Source: Conexibacter sp. (GTDB lineage: Bacteria; Actinomycetota; Thermoleophilia; Solirubrobacterales; Solirubrobacteraceae). From it: a stretch of 6,257 bases of DNA. Every line of letters starts with the position of its first letter. Position 1 is the first letter of the stretch. Positions 1 through 5,674 of this stretch are shown piece after piece. The translations under genes were made by a program, and so were the position numbers. The notes under the pieces were generated by a model, which searched no databases, had not been told where the DNA came from, and worked only from the letters and a program-made list of their open reading frames with translations. The stretch is from positions 1 to 6,257 of the forward strand of contig JAOPZD010000355.1 of assembly GCA_025964295.1 (NCBI GenBank). The letters run 5' to 3'.

Positions 1-623
1 TCCGCGACCCGCGCGGTGGCCGGCGCCACCACCCGCTCCAGCGGCGCGTCGAGCAGGGCCATGTCGTACTCCGCCTCCGCCGCCAGGACGTCGGCCGGGA
101 TCTCCAGGTGCACCGGCCCCGGCCGCCCGGCCAGCGCCTCGCGCAGCGCGCGGTGCACCAGCGCCGGCAGCCGCGCCGGATCGCGGACGACCGCGCCCCA
201 GCGCGTGCTCGCCGAGAACAGCTTCATGTTGTCGGTCTCCATCACCAGCCCGTCGAAGGGGTAGGCGACGTGCGACGGCGCGCCGCTGGTGATCACCAGC
301 ACCGCCAGGCTGTTCGCGTAGGCCGACCCGAGCCCGCTGACGAGGTTGTGCGAGCCCGGCCCGCTCTCGCCGTAGGCCACGGCGATCCGCCCGGTGGCCG
401 CGTAGGTCGCCGCGGCCATCCAGCTCGCGGCCGCCTCGTGGCGGACGCCGAGGTGCGTCAGGCGCTCCTCCTCGCCGACCGCGCGCAGGAACGCGGCGAG
501 CTTGCCCGCCGGGATCCCGAAGACCTCGCGGACGCCGGCCGCGGCGAGGACGCGCGCCAGCGCGGCGCCCGCGCCGAGGCGGATCGTGGTGGTGCCGACG
601 GATTCCGTAGTTGGATGCAACAC
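1..623 (-). CDS. Thiamine-pyrophosphate-dependent enzyme, acetolactate-synthase-like (N-terminal part, runs off left edge)
   Basis: Translating the minus strand gives about 207 uninterrupted residues, still open at position 1. They match the N-terminal pyrimidine-binding (PYR) domain of the acetolactate synthase / benzoylformate decarboxylase superfamily. An opening TIRLGAGAALARVLAAAGV leads to VFGIPAGKL. RHEAAA follows, with the conserved Glu near residue 63 that activates the TPP aminopyrimidine ring. Then come ESGPGSHN near 86-93, SAYANSLAVLVITSGAP and PGPVHLEIPADV, the usual end of the PYR domain. Family members are about 550 residues, so the middle and TPP-diphosphate-binding domains lie outside the window. 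They catalyse carboligation or decarboxylation of 2-keto acids or cleavage of C-C bonds; the substrate cannot be told from this part. The start is uncertain: GTG at 623, TTG at 620 or TTG at 629. GTG 623 is preferred because a -10-like TACAGT ends 5 nt upstream, which would give a leaderless mRNA. The gene is divergent from the cupin/SDR unit. Confidence 0.88.
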   Translation of the reverse strand, partial: MLHPTTESVGTTTIRLGAGAALARVLAAAGVREVFGIPAGKLAAFLRAVGEEERLTHLGVRHEAAASWMAAATYAATGRIAVAYGESGPGSHNLVSGLGSAYANSLAVLVITSGAPSHVAYPFDGLVMETDNMKLFSASTRWGAVVRDPARLPALVHRALREALAGRPGPVHLEIPADVLAAEAEYDMALLDAPLERVVAPATARVA

Positions 624-658
624 GCGCAACTGTATGCGATAGTCCGGCCCATGGGCAA
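611..658. promoter_or_regulatory. Divergent promoter region between the TPP-enzyme and cupin genes
   Basis: Only about 27 bp separate the two likely start codons (GTG at 623 leftward, ATG at 651 rightward). This is one of the few AT-richer patches in the window. Leftward, TACAGT (634-629) fits an actinobacterial TANNNT -10, with TTGCCC (658-653) 18 bp upstream as a weak -35. Rightward, GATAGT (638-643) ends 7 bp before the ATG; alternatively TATGCG (633-638) pairs with TTGGAT (611-616) at a 16-bp spacing. Neither gene has a purine-rich ribosome-binding site, so both transcripts may be leaderless. The segment ACTGTATGCGATAGT (629-643) has ACTnT/AnAGT symmetry and could be an operator covering both -10 elements. 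All of this is from visual matching to consensus. Confidence 0.4.
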
Positions 659-989
659 CCCGCAGAAGGTCGACTGGGACGACCAGGAGTTCGCCGAGGT
701 GCGGCCCGGCATCTTCGGGGCCACGGTGCACACGCCCCAGCTCACCGCCACGCTGTACCGCTACGGCCCGGGCTCGGCGTGGGAGGAGCACCAGCACCCC
801 CAGGACCAGGTCACCACCGTGCTCGCGGGCGCCGTGGACTTCGTCGTCGGCGGCGAGCCCGTCCGGCTGACCGCCGGCCAGACCGCCGCGCTGCCCGGCG
901 GGACGCCGCACTCGGCGACCGTGCCGGACGGCGGCATGGCCATCACCATCAACGTGCTCACCCACCGCCCCGAGACGCCGCGTGCCTGA
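651..989 (+). CDS. Small single-domain cupin protein
   Basis: A 112-residue protein that is essentially one cupin beta-barrel. Cupin motif 1 reads HQHPQDQVTTVLAG (residues 47-60) and motif 2 reads GQTAALPGGTPH (76-87). The probable metal ligands are His47, His49, Gln53 and His87, the HxH...Q...H set of many small cupins. The usual 'HPHEQ' is HPQDQ here. No signal peptide or membrane segment is seen, so it should be cytosolic. Small cupins of this size include isomerases or lactonases of sugar acids (KdgF-like), dioxygenases and simple ligand-binding proteins; sequence alone does not choose among them. ATG 651 is taken as the start because the cupin fold begins soon after it, and the frame upstream lies over the oppositely oriented TPP-enzyme gene. 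The 3' end overlaps the next gene by 8 bp, so the two are probably co-translated. It likely processes or stabilises an intermediate of the SDR pathway (inference). Confidence 0.85.
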   Translation: MGNPQKVDWDDQEFAEVRPGIFGATVHTPQLTATLYRYGPGSAWEEHQHPQDQVTTVLAGAVDFVVGGEPVRLTAGQTAALPGGTPHSATVPDGGMAITINVLTHRPETPRA

Positions 990-1731
990 GCCCGCCGCCG
1001 ACTGGCTCGGCCTGGCCGGCCAGCGCGTCCTGGTCGCCGGCGGCGCGGGGACGATCGGCCGCGCGCTGGTGAGCGGCTTCCTCGACGCGGGCGCGCAGGT
1101 CGCCGTCGTCGACCTCGATCCCGACCACGCGCCCGACGGCGTCGTCGCCCGCCTCCCCGCCGACCTGCGCGACGCCGAGGCCTGCCGCGCCGCGGTCGCC
1201 ACCGCGTCCGGCGCCCTCGGCGGCCTCGACGTCTTCGTCCACACGGTCGGCATCAACGACCGCCGGCCGATCGAGGACTACGACGACGCCGACTGGGACG
1301 CGATCGTCACCACCAACCTGTCGAGCGCCTTCTGGACCGCCCAGGCCGTCGCGCCCGCGATGCGCGAGCAGGGCCACGGGCGGATCGTGTTCTTCTCGTC
1401 GGTCGCGGGCCGCAGCGGGCACAAGCTGCACGGCCCGTACGCGGCGACCAAGGGCGCGATCAACCAGCTCATGCGCGTGATGGCCCACGAGTACGCCGAG
1501 CACGGCGTGACCGTCAACGCCGTCGCGCCGGGCTACATGGACACCGCGCTGACGCAGGCCTACCTGGCCGAGCACCCCGACAAGCGCGCCGCGCTCGTCG
1601 ACCTGATCCCGGCGCGGCGCTTCGGCGCGCTGGCCGAGGTCGTCGGCCCGGTGCTCTTCCTGGCCTCGCGCCAGGCAAGCTTCGTCACCGGCCAGGTGCT
1701 GTACATCGACGGCGGCCGCACGGTCGTCTAG
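982..1731 (+). CDS. SDR-family oxidoreductase 1, probably NAD-dependent
   Basis: A 249-residue classical short-chain dehydrogenase/reductase, the usual length for the family. The coenzyme motif is AGGAGTIG (residues 19-26), a variant of TGxxxGxG with Ala for Thr and Thr for the middle Gly. The strand that follows ends VVDLD with Asp44, which normally binds the adenosine ribose hydroxyls and favours NAD(H). HTVG (87-90) replaces the common NNAG. The catalytic tetrad is intact: Asn112, Ser140, Tyr153 and Lys157, in YAATK. The C-terminal FVTGQVLYIDGGRTVV is typical of FabG-like or sugar/polyol dehydrogenases. The GTG start overlaps the cupin stop (982-989), implying translational coupling; no strong ribosome-binding site is visible. 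It probably oxidises a secondary alcohol to a ketone or the reverse. The substrate is unknown and an acyl-ACP role is unlikely, since no fatty-acid genes are nearby. Confidence 0.93.
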   Translation: MPEPAADWLGLAGQRVLVAGGAGTIGRALVSGFLDAGAQVAVVDLDPDHAPDGVVARLPADLRDAEACRAAVATASGALGGLDVFVHTVGINDRRPIEDYDDADWDAIVTTNLSSAFWTAQAVAPAMREQGHGRIVFFSSVAGRSGHKLHGPYAATKGAINQLMRVMAHEYAEHGVTVNAVAPGYMDTALTQAYLAEHPDKRAALVDLIPARRFGALAEVVGPVLFLASRQASFVTGQVLYIDGGRTVV

Positions 1732-1736
1732 GCAAC

Positions 1737-1742
1737 GAGGAG
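1737..1742 (+). promoter_or_regulatory. Ribosome-binding site of SDR 2
   Basis: GAGGAG lies 4 bp before the ATG at 1747 (6 bp if GAGG alone is counted), in the 15-bp gap after the SDR1 stop codon. It is the clearest Shine-Dalgarno sequence in the window and fixes the SDR2 start. It also supports SDR2 being translated as a downstream cistron of the cupin-SDR1 message. Confidence 0.75.
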
Positions 1743-1746
1743 CGAG

Positions 1747-2505
1747 ATGGGTCGTCTGAACGACAGGACCGTGATGATCACCGGCGCGGGCACGGGCTTC
1801 GGCGCCGAGCTGGCCGTCAAGGCCGCGCAGGAGGGCGCCGCCACCGTCGTCGTCCACTTCCGCAGATCGGAGGCCGGCGCGCGGGAGACCGCCGCGCGGG
1901 TCGAGGCCGCGGGCGCCGCGTCGCGGCTGGTGCAGGGCGACATCTCCAAGTGGGACGACATCAAGCGCATGGTGGCCGAGGCGGGAGCGGTCGACGTCCT
2001 CGTCAACAACGTCGGCGACATGGCCTCCGAGCAGACGGCGTGGGACGAGCTGACCGAGGCGACGATCGACCACGTGCTCGGCGTCGACATCAAGGGCACC
2101 ATGTTGATGGTCCACGAGTTCGGCAGCGCGATGAAGGCGCGCGGCCGCGGCGCGATCGTGAACATCGGCTCGACGGTCATCGTGCGCGGCAGCCCGCGCG
2201 CGCCGATCTACGCGGCGGGCAAGTACGGCCTGCTCGGGATCACCAAGTCCTACGCCAAGGTGCTCGCGCCCGAGGTGCGCGTCAACACGTTCGCGCCCGG
2301 CTTCATGGCCACCGAGGCGGTCCTGAGCCGCCCCGACTTCCAGGCCGGCCGCGGCGAGCAGATCACCCGCGACACGCCGATGGGCCGCATCCCGCCGCCC
2401 GAGGACCTGACCGCCGCCGCGCTCTTCCTGGGCACCGACGACGCCAACCACATCACGGGCAGCTACATGATCTGCGACGGCGGCTACAGCATGCTCGGAG
2501 CCTGA
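1747..2505 (+). CDS. SDR-family oxidoreductase 2, probably NADP-dependent
   Basis: A 252-residue classical SDR. The cofactor motif TGAGTGFG (residues 12-19) is canonical. The second strand ends VVVHFRRS, with Arg39 and Arg40 where SDR1 has Asp, which suggests NADP(H) binding. NNVG at 87-90, Ser142, Tyr155 and Lys159 (YAAGK) are the expected structural and catalytic residues. The position of the tetrad Asn is Asp114 (VDIKG), a departure from the consensus. The C-terminal HITGSYMICDGGYSMLGA is standard for FabG-like enzymes. It is the last gene of the cupin-SDR1-SDR2 unit, 15 bp after SDR1 and with its own GAGGAG site. SDR1 and SDR2 are only distantly similar to each other, so this is not a recent duplication. 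They may act in sequence, one oxidising and one reducing (inference). No terminator is seen before the converging zwf stop 12 bp away. Confidence 0.93.
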   Translation: MGRLNDRTVMITGAGTGFGAELAVKAAQEGAATVVVHFRRSEAGARETAARVEAAGAASRLVQGDISKWDDIKRMVAEAGAVDVLVNNVGDMASEQTAWDELTEATIDHVLGVDIKGTMLMVHEFGSAMKARGRGAIVNIGSTVIVRGSPRAPIYAAGKYGLLGITKSYAKVLAPEVRVNTFAPGFMATEAVLSRPDFQAGRGEQITRDTPMGRIPPPEDLTAAALFLGTDDANHITGSYMICDGGYSMLGA

Positions 2506-2517
2506 GGCCCCGGCCGC

Positions 2518-4071
2518 TCAGATCGCCCGCCAGCGGTGCCCCGGGCACAGGATCGCCGCCGCCTCCGGCGGGCCCTGGGACCCCGCGGGGTAGCGCGGCG
2601 GGCGGCCGGGGATCGCCCGCCACGCGGCGAGCACGGGGTCGACGATCCGCCACTGCCCTTCGACCTCGTCGTCGCGCGTGAACAGCGTGGCGTCGCCGCG
2701 CATCGCGTCGACCAGCAGGCGCTCGTAGGCCTCGGGCGAGTCCGACGCGAACTCCATCCCGTACAGGAACTGCATGAGCACCGAGCGCAGGCGCAGCCGC
2801 GGCCCCGGGATCTTCGCGGCGACCGAGATCGAGGCGCCCTCGTCGGGCTGGATGGCCAGCACGATGGTGTTGGGCTCGACCGGCGGCGCGCCGTCCTCGC
2901 GGAAGCCGCGATGGGGGACCGGGCGCAGGACGACGGCGATCTCGGTCTTCTTGCGCGCAAGGCGCTTGCCGGTGCGCAGGTAGAACGGCACGCCGGCCCA
3001 GCGCCAGTTGTCCACGAACAACCGCAGCGCCGCGTAGGTCTCGGTCGGCGAGCCGGGCGGCACGCCCTCCTCCTGGACGTAGCCCGGGACGGCGTCGACG
3101 CCGACGATGCCGGGCCCGTACTGCGCCCGCACCGCGCGCTCGTCGACCTCGTGCGGCCCCGGCGCCCGGATCGCGTCCAGGACCTTGACCTTCTCGTTGC
3201 GCACCGCGTCGGCGCCGAACCGGACCGGCGGCTCCATCGCCACGTGGCAGAGCAGCTGGAGGAGGTGGTTCTGGACGAGGTCGCGCAGGGCGCCGGTCTC
3301 GTCGTAGAACGCGGCGCGGCCCTCGACGCCGACCTCCTCGGCCGCGGTGATCTGGACCTGCGCGACGTAGTTGCGGTTCCACAACGGCTCGAACAGCTGG
3401 TTGGCGAAGCGCAGCGCCAGGATGTTCTGGACCGTCTCCTTGCCGAGGTGGTGGTCGATGCGGAAGACCTGGGGCTCGGCGAACACCGCGCGCAGGCGCC
3501 GGTTGAGGTCGCGGGCCTCCTCCAGCGTGCGGCCGAACGGCTTCTCGACGACGAGGCGGACCTCGGCGCCGGCCGTCTGCGCCAGGCCGTGCTCGCCGAG
3601 CGCCTCGGCGATCGTGGCGAAGAAGGCCGGCGCCGTGGCGAGGTACAGGGCGCGGTTCAGCGGCCGGCCGGCGAGCTCGTCGCAGTGGGCGAGGTGCGCC
3701 GCGAGCGCGTCGTAGGTGGCGCCGTCGTCGAACGCGCCGCAGACGAGCTCGGTGTGCTCCAGCAGCCGCTCGAGGACGATCGGGTCCGGGGCTCGGCGCG
3801 AGAACCGGCGGATCGCCGCGGCGGCGTCGCGGCGGTAGTCCTCGTCGCTGCGGGCGTCGAGCGCGACGCCGACGAGGTGGAAGCGCTCGGGCAGCGCGCC
3901 GTCCTGGGCGAGGTTGTAGATGGCCGGCAGCAGCTTGCGGCGGGCCAGGTCGCCGGTGGCCCCGAAGAGGACCATGACGGTGGGGTCGACCGCGAGGCGC
4001 TCGACCGCGTCGACGCCGATGGCGGCCGCGCCGGGTACGGCACGACGGGGATCGAAGGTCGAGCTGGTCAT
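2518..4071 (-). CDS. zwf: Glucose-6-phosphate 1-dehydrogenase
   Basis: A 517-residue protein covering the whole family length. It oxidises glucose 6-phosphate to 6-phosphogluconolactone with reduction of NAD(P)+, the entry step of the oxidative pentose-phosphate and Entner-Doudoroff pathways, in the cytosol. Visible motifs are the Rossmann fold VLFGATGDLARRKLLP (GATGDLA at residues 37-43), VVEKPFGR (174-181), the substrate-binding signature RIDHHLGKE (204-212) and GALRDLVQNHLLQ with the catalytic-base His269. Toward the C-terminus are FYLRTGKRL, TEIAVVLRP and an LLVDAMRGDATLF block. The signature normally has Tyr or Phe after DH, but here it is a second His (codon 3450-3448). ATG 4071 is chosen because about 30 residues precede the Rossmann strand, as expected. 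The same frame stays open far upstream only because it lies antiparallel-coded within the regulator gene. No clear ribosome-binding site or promoter is seen just upstream. It follows the PucR-type gene on the same strand after 56 bp and may be partly co-transcribed with it. Confidence 0.97.
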   Translation of the reverse strand: MTSSTFDPRRAVPGAAAIGVDAVERLAVDPTVMVLFGATGDLARRKLLPAIYNLAQDGALPERFHLVGVALDARSDEDYRRDAAAAIRRFSRRAPDPIVLERLLEHTELVCGAFDDGATYDALAAHLAHCDELAGRPLNRALYLATAPAFFATIAEALGEHGLAQTAGAEVRLVVEKPFGRTLEEARDLNRRLRAVFAEPQVFRIDHHLGKETVQNILALRFANQLFEPLWNRNYVAQVQITAAEEVGVEGRAAFYDETGALRDLVQNHLLQLLCHVAMEPPVRFGADAVRNEKVKVLDAIRAPGPHEVDERAVRAQYGPGIVGVDAVPGYVQEEGVPPGSPTETYAALRLFVDNWRWAGVPFYLRTGKRLARKKTEIAVVLRPVPHRGFREDGAPPVEPNTIVLAIQPDEGASISVAAKIPGPRLRLRSVLMQFLYGMEFASDSPEAYERLLVDAMRGDATLFTRDDEVEGQWRIVDPVLAAWRAIPGRPPRYPAGSQGPPEAAAILCPGHRWRAI

Positions 4072-4100
4072 GGCGGACCGGCCACAGGGCTGGAGGTAGG

Positions 4101-4118
4101 CCCGCGCCGGCCCGCGCC
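4101..4118. repeat. Short tandem repeat in the regulator-zwf gap
   Basis: CCCGCGCC occurs twice (4101-4108 and 4111-4118), as two adjacent 10-bp units that differ only in their last two bases. It partly overlaps the hairpin described next. In DNA this GC-rich such a repeat may be chance. A 10-bp period would put the two copies on the same helix face if a protein binds them. Confidence 0.4.
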
Positions 4119-4127
4119 AAGCCGGCG
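4105..4127 (-). terminator. GC-rich hairpin directly after the PucR-type gene
   Basis: CGCCGGC (4105-4111) and GCCGGCG (4121-4127) are perfect 7-bp inverted arms around a 9-nt loop. They abut the stop codon of the regulator (TGA, 4130-4128) in the transcribed direction. There is no run of T downstream on the minus strand, so it is not a classical intrinsic terminator. It could still pause polymerase or protect the upstream mRNA end, reducing read-through into zwf. Terminators without a U-tract have been proposed for high-GC actinobacteria. Chance pairing in GC-rich DNA is a real alternative. Confidence 0.35.
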
Positions 4128-5630
4128 TCAGGTGGCGAGCTCGCGCGCGCGGCAGGCCAGCTGCAGCAGCAGCCGGTCGTCGGGGCTGTCGGGGTCGACC
4201 TCCAGCAGCGAGAAGATCTGGTTGACCCGGTAGGACACCGCGTTGCGGTGCATGTTGAGGACCTCGGCCGTCTTGGTCAGCGACCCCTGCTGGTCGAGGT
4301 AGACGTGCAGCGTGCGGATCAGTCGCTCGGCGCGGGCGCCGCCCAGGCCCTCCAGCGGCGCCAGGACGGTGGCGACCGCGTCCTGCGCGGTGTCCGAGGC
4401 GTACCACTCGACCAGCCCGCGGCGCAGCCCGGCGCTGTCGAAGGACACCGCCGTCCACGGTCGCCGCGAGCTGCGGGCCAGCGCCGCCGCGGCCCTGGCC
4501 TCGGCCGCCGAGGACAGCAGGCCGAGCGGCCCCTGGTGCGCGCTGCCGATGCCGCAGTGCAGCAGCGTCGTGGGCAGCTCGGCGCGCGGCAGGGCCATCG
4601 TCCGGTCGACGGCGTGGGCGACGCTCGCCGTGCTGGCCGTCCCCGGATCGCCGGCGTAGGTGCAGATCAGCAGCACGCCGGGCCCGGCGCGGGCGCCGTG
4701 CCACTCCCCGCCGCCCAGCCGCAGCGCCTGGACCGCGGTCTCGGCGACGTGCACCCGCAGGTGATCGGCGGCCACGGGATCGTGGCCGGCGGCGCCGGCG
4801 AGCTCCTCGAAGTCCAGGCGCGTGGCGACGTGCCAGCCGTCGATCGTCAGGCCGAGCGCGCGGGCCCGGTGGGCGATCGCGTCGCGCGCGGCCGGCGGCG
4901 CGACGAGCAGCTCGCCGAGGACGGCGGCGCGCGACTGCAGCGGCATGCTCTGGGCGATGCGGGTGTGCTCCAGGGCCTGGCGCGTGGCCGACGCGGCGAC
5001 GCTCAGCGCGAGGTCGAGCGCCAGCGAGAGGTCGCCGTCCTGGCGCGTGGAGGCCAGCCACGCCTCGGCGCGGCCGTTGCCGCGGATCGCCGCCGACGCG
5101 CCCTCGGCGGGCCGCCGTGAGACCAAGGTCATGGGGATGCCCATCGCCGCACCCGCGCGCTCGGCGATGGCCTCCGGGCGCCCGTCGGCCGGGTGGGCCT
5201 CGACGGCGCGCAGCGCGGTGTGGGCGCGCAGCAGGGCAGCGTCGGCGCCCCCGCTCAGCTCCCGCCCGATCGCGATCGCCAGCGCGGCGAGGTCGCAGTC
5301 GGCCTCGGCGCCGAGCAGCGCCACGCCGAGGCGGTCGGCCAGCCCCACGGAGGCCGGCGTGACCTCGGCGACCGCGGGGCCGGACAGGACCAGCGCCGCG
5401 ACCCCGGCGCTGCCGGCGATCCGCAGCGCGACGTCGAGGCGGTAGCTGCGGGCGATCGACGACGCCTCGCGCGTGAGCAGCACGATGGCCTCGCCGGCGA
5501 CGTGCTCGAGCTGCTCGAGGTCCTCGACGAGGGCAACGCTGCGGACCGCGGGCGCGGCCCGCGGGCGGGCGAGGTAGCTCAGCCACGGAGCGAGCGCGGG
5601 CGACCCGACGAGCTGCTCCAGCGAGGTCAC
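4128..5630 (-). CDS. PucR/CdaR-family transcriptional regulator
   Basis: A 500-residue regulator. Residues about 1-115 resemble the PucR N-terminal ligand-sensing domain (VRSVALVEDLEQL, then GVAALVLSGP and ADRLGVALL). The middle, about 120-430, is a variable GAF/CdaR-like sensory region. The C-terminal 60 residues are a PucR-type helix-turn-helix: LIRTLHVYLDQQGSLTKTAE followed by LNMHRNAVSYRVNQI, then RLLLQLACRAREL. Proteins of this type bind DNA and switch on catabolic genes (purines, hydantoins, amino acids and others) in response to a metabolite. There is no membrane segment. The start is GTG 5630; a TAGCAT -10-like box ends 6 bp upstream (5642-5637), so the mRNA may be leaderless. It is divergent from the DUF917-family gene, the usual layout for a local regulator and its target, and lies upstream of zwf on the same strand. 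Its effector is unknown. Confidence 0.92.
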   Translation of the reverse strand: MTSLEQLVGSPALAPWLSYLARPRAAPAVRSVALVEDLEQLEHVAGEAIVLLTREASSIARSYRLDVALRIAGSAGVAALVLSGPAVAEVTPASVGLADRLGVALLGAEADCDLAALAIAIGRELSGGADAALLRAHTALRAVEAHPADGRPEAIAERAGAAMGIPMTLVSRRPAEGASAAIRGNGRAEAWLASTRQDGDLSLALDLALSVAASATRQALEHTRIAQSMPLQSRAAVLGELLVAPPAARDAIAHRARALGLTIDGWHVATRLDFEELAGAAGHDPVAADHLRVHVAETAVQALRLGGGEWHGARAGPGVLLICTYAGDPGTASTASVAHAVDRTMALPRAELPTTLLHCGIGSAHQGPLGLLSSAAEARAAAALARSSRRPWTAVSFDSAGLRRGLVEWYASDTAQDAVATVLAPLEGLGGARAERLIRTLHVYLDQQGSLTKTAEVLNMHRNAVSYRVNQIFSLLEVDPDSPDDRLLLQLACRARELAT

Positions 5631-5674
5631 CGGCGTATGCTAGTTCGCGCGTCACAGCTCGGCAGAACTTCGCA
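5631..5674. promoter_or_regulatory. Divergent control region between the PucR-type and DUF917-family genes
   Basis: This 44-bp intergenic region contains TATGCTA (5636-5642). The sequence gives a TANNNT -10 on both strands: TATGCT rightward (5636-5641) and TAGCAT leftward (5642-5637). Flanking inverted arms AGTTC (5642-5646) and GAACT (5665-5669) have centres 23 bp apart, about two helical turns. TTCGC is also directly repeated at 5644-5648 and 5669-5673. These are candidate regulator-binding half-sites. No convincing -35 element or Shine-Dalgarno sequence was found for either gene. Confidence 0.4.

Noticed and set aside
108..650. Long N-terminal extension of the cupin protein, since its frame is open from 108.
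   Set aside because: That stretch is antisense to the TPP-enzyme gene, whose conserved motifs are clear. The extension is Arg-rich and unlike any cupin partner. ATG 651 gives a normal small cupin.
958..2451. 497-codon minus-strand reading frame opposite both SDR genes.
   Set aside because: Its translation is rich in Arg, Ala, Gly, Asp and Val with no recognisable domain, and it is antisense to two clear SDRs with complete motifs. It is a codon-bias shadow.
982..2505. Tandem SDR genes as a recent duplication.
   Set aside because: Cofactor motifs, second-strand ends and most flanking residues differ; only the general SDR pattern is shared.
2536..4233. 565-codon plus-strand reading frame opposite zwf.
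   Set aside because: Antisense shadow of zwf: low-complexity composition, no domain and no ribosome-binding site.
4248..5120. 290-codon plus-strand reading frame opposite the PucR-type gene.
   Set aside because: Antisense shadow with biased composition and no motif; the regulator has clear N- and C-terminal domains.
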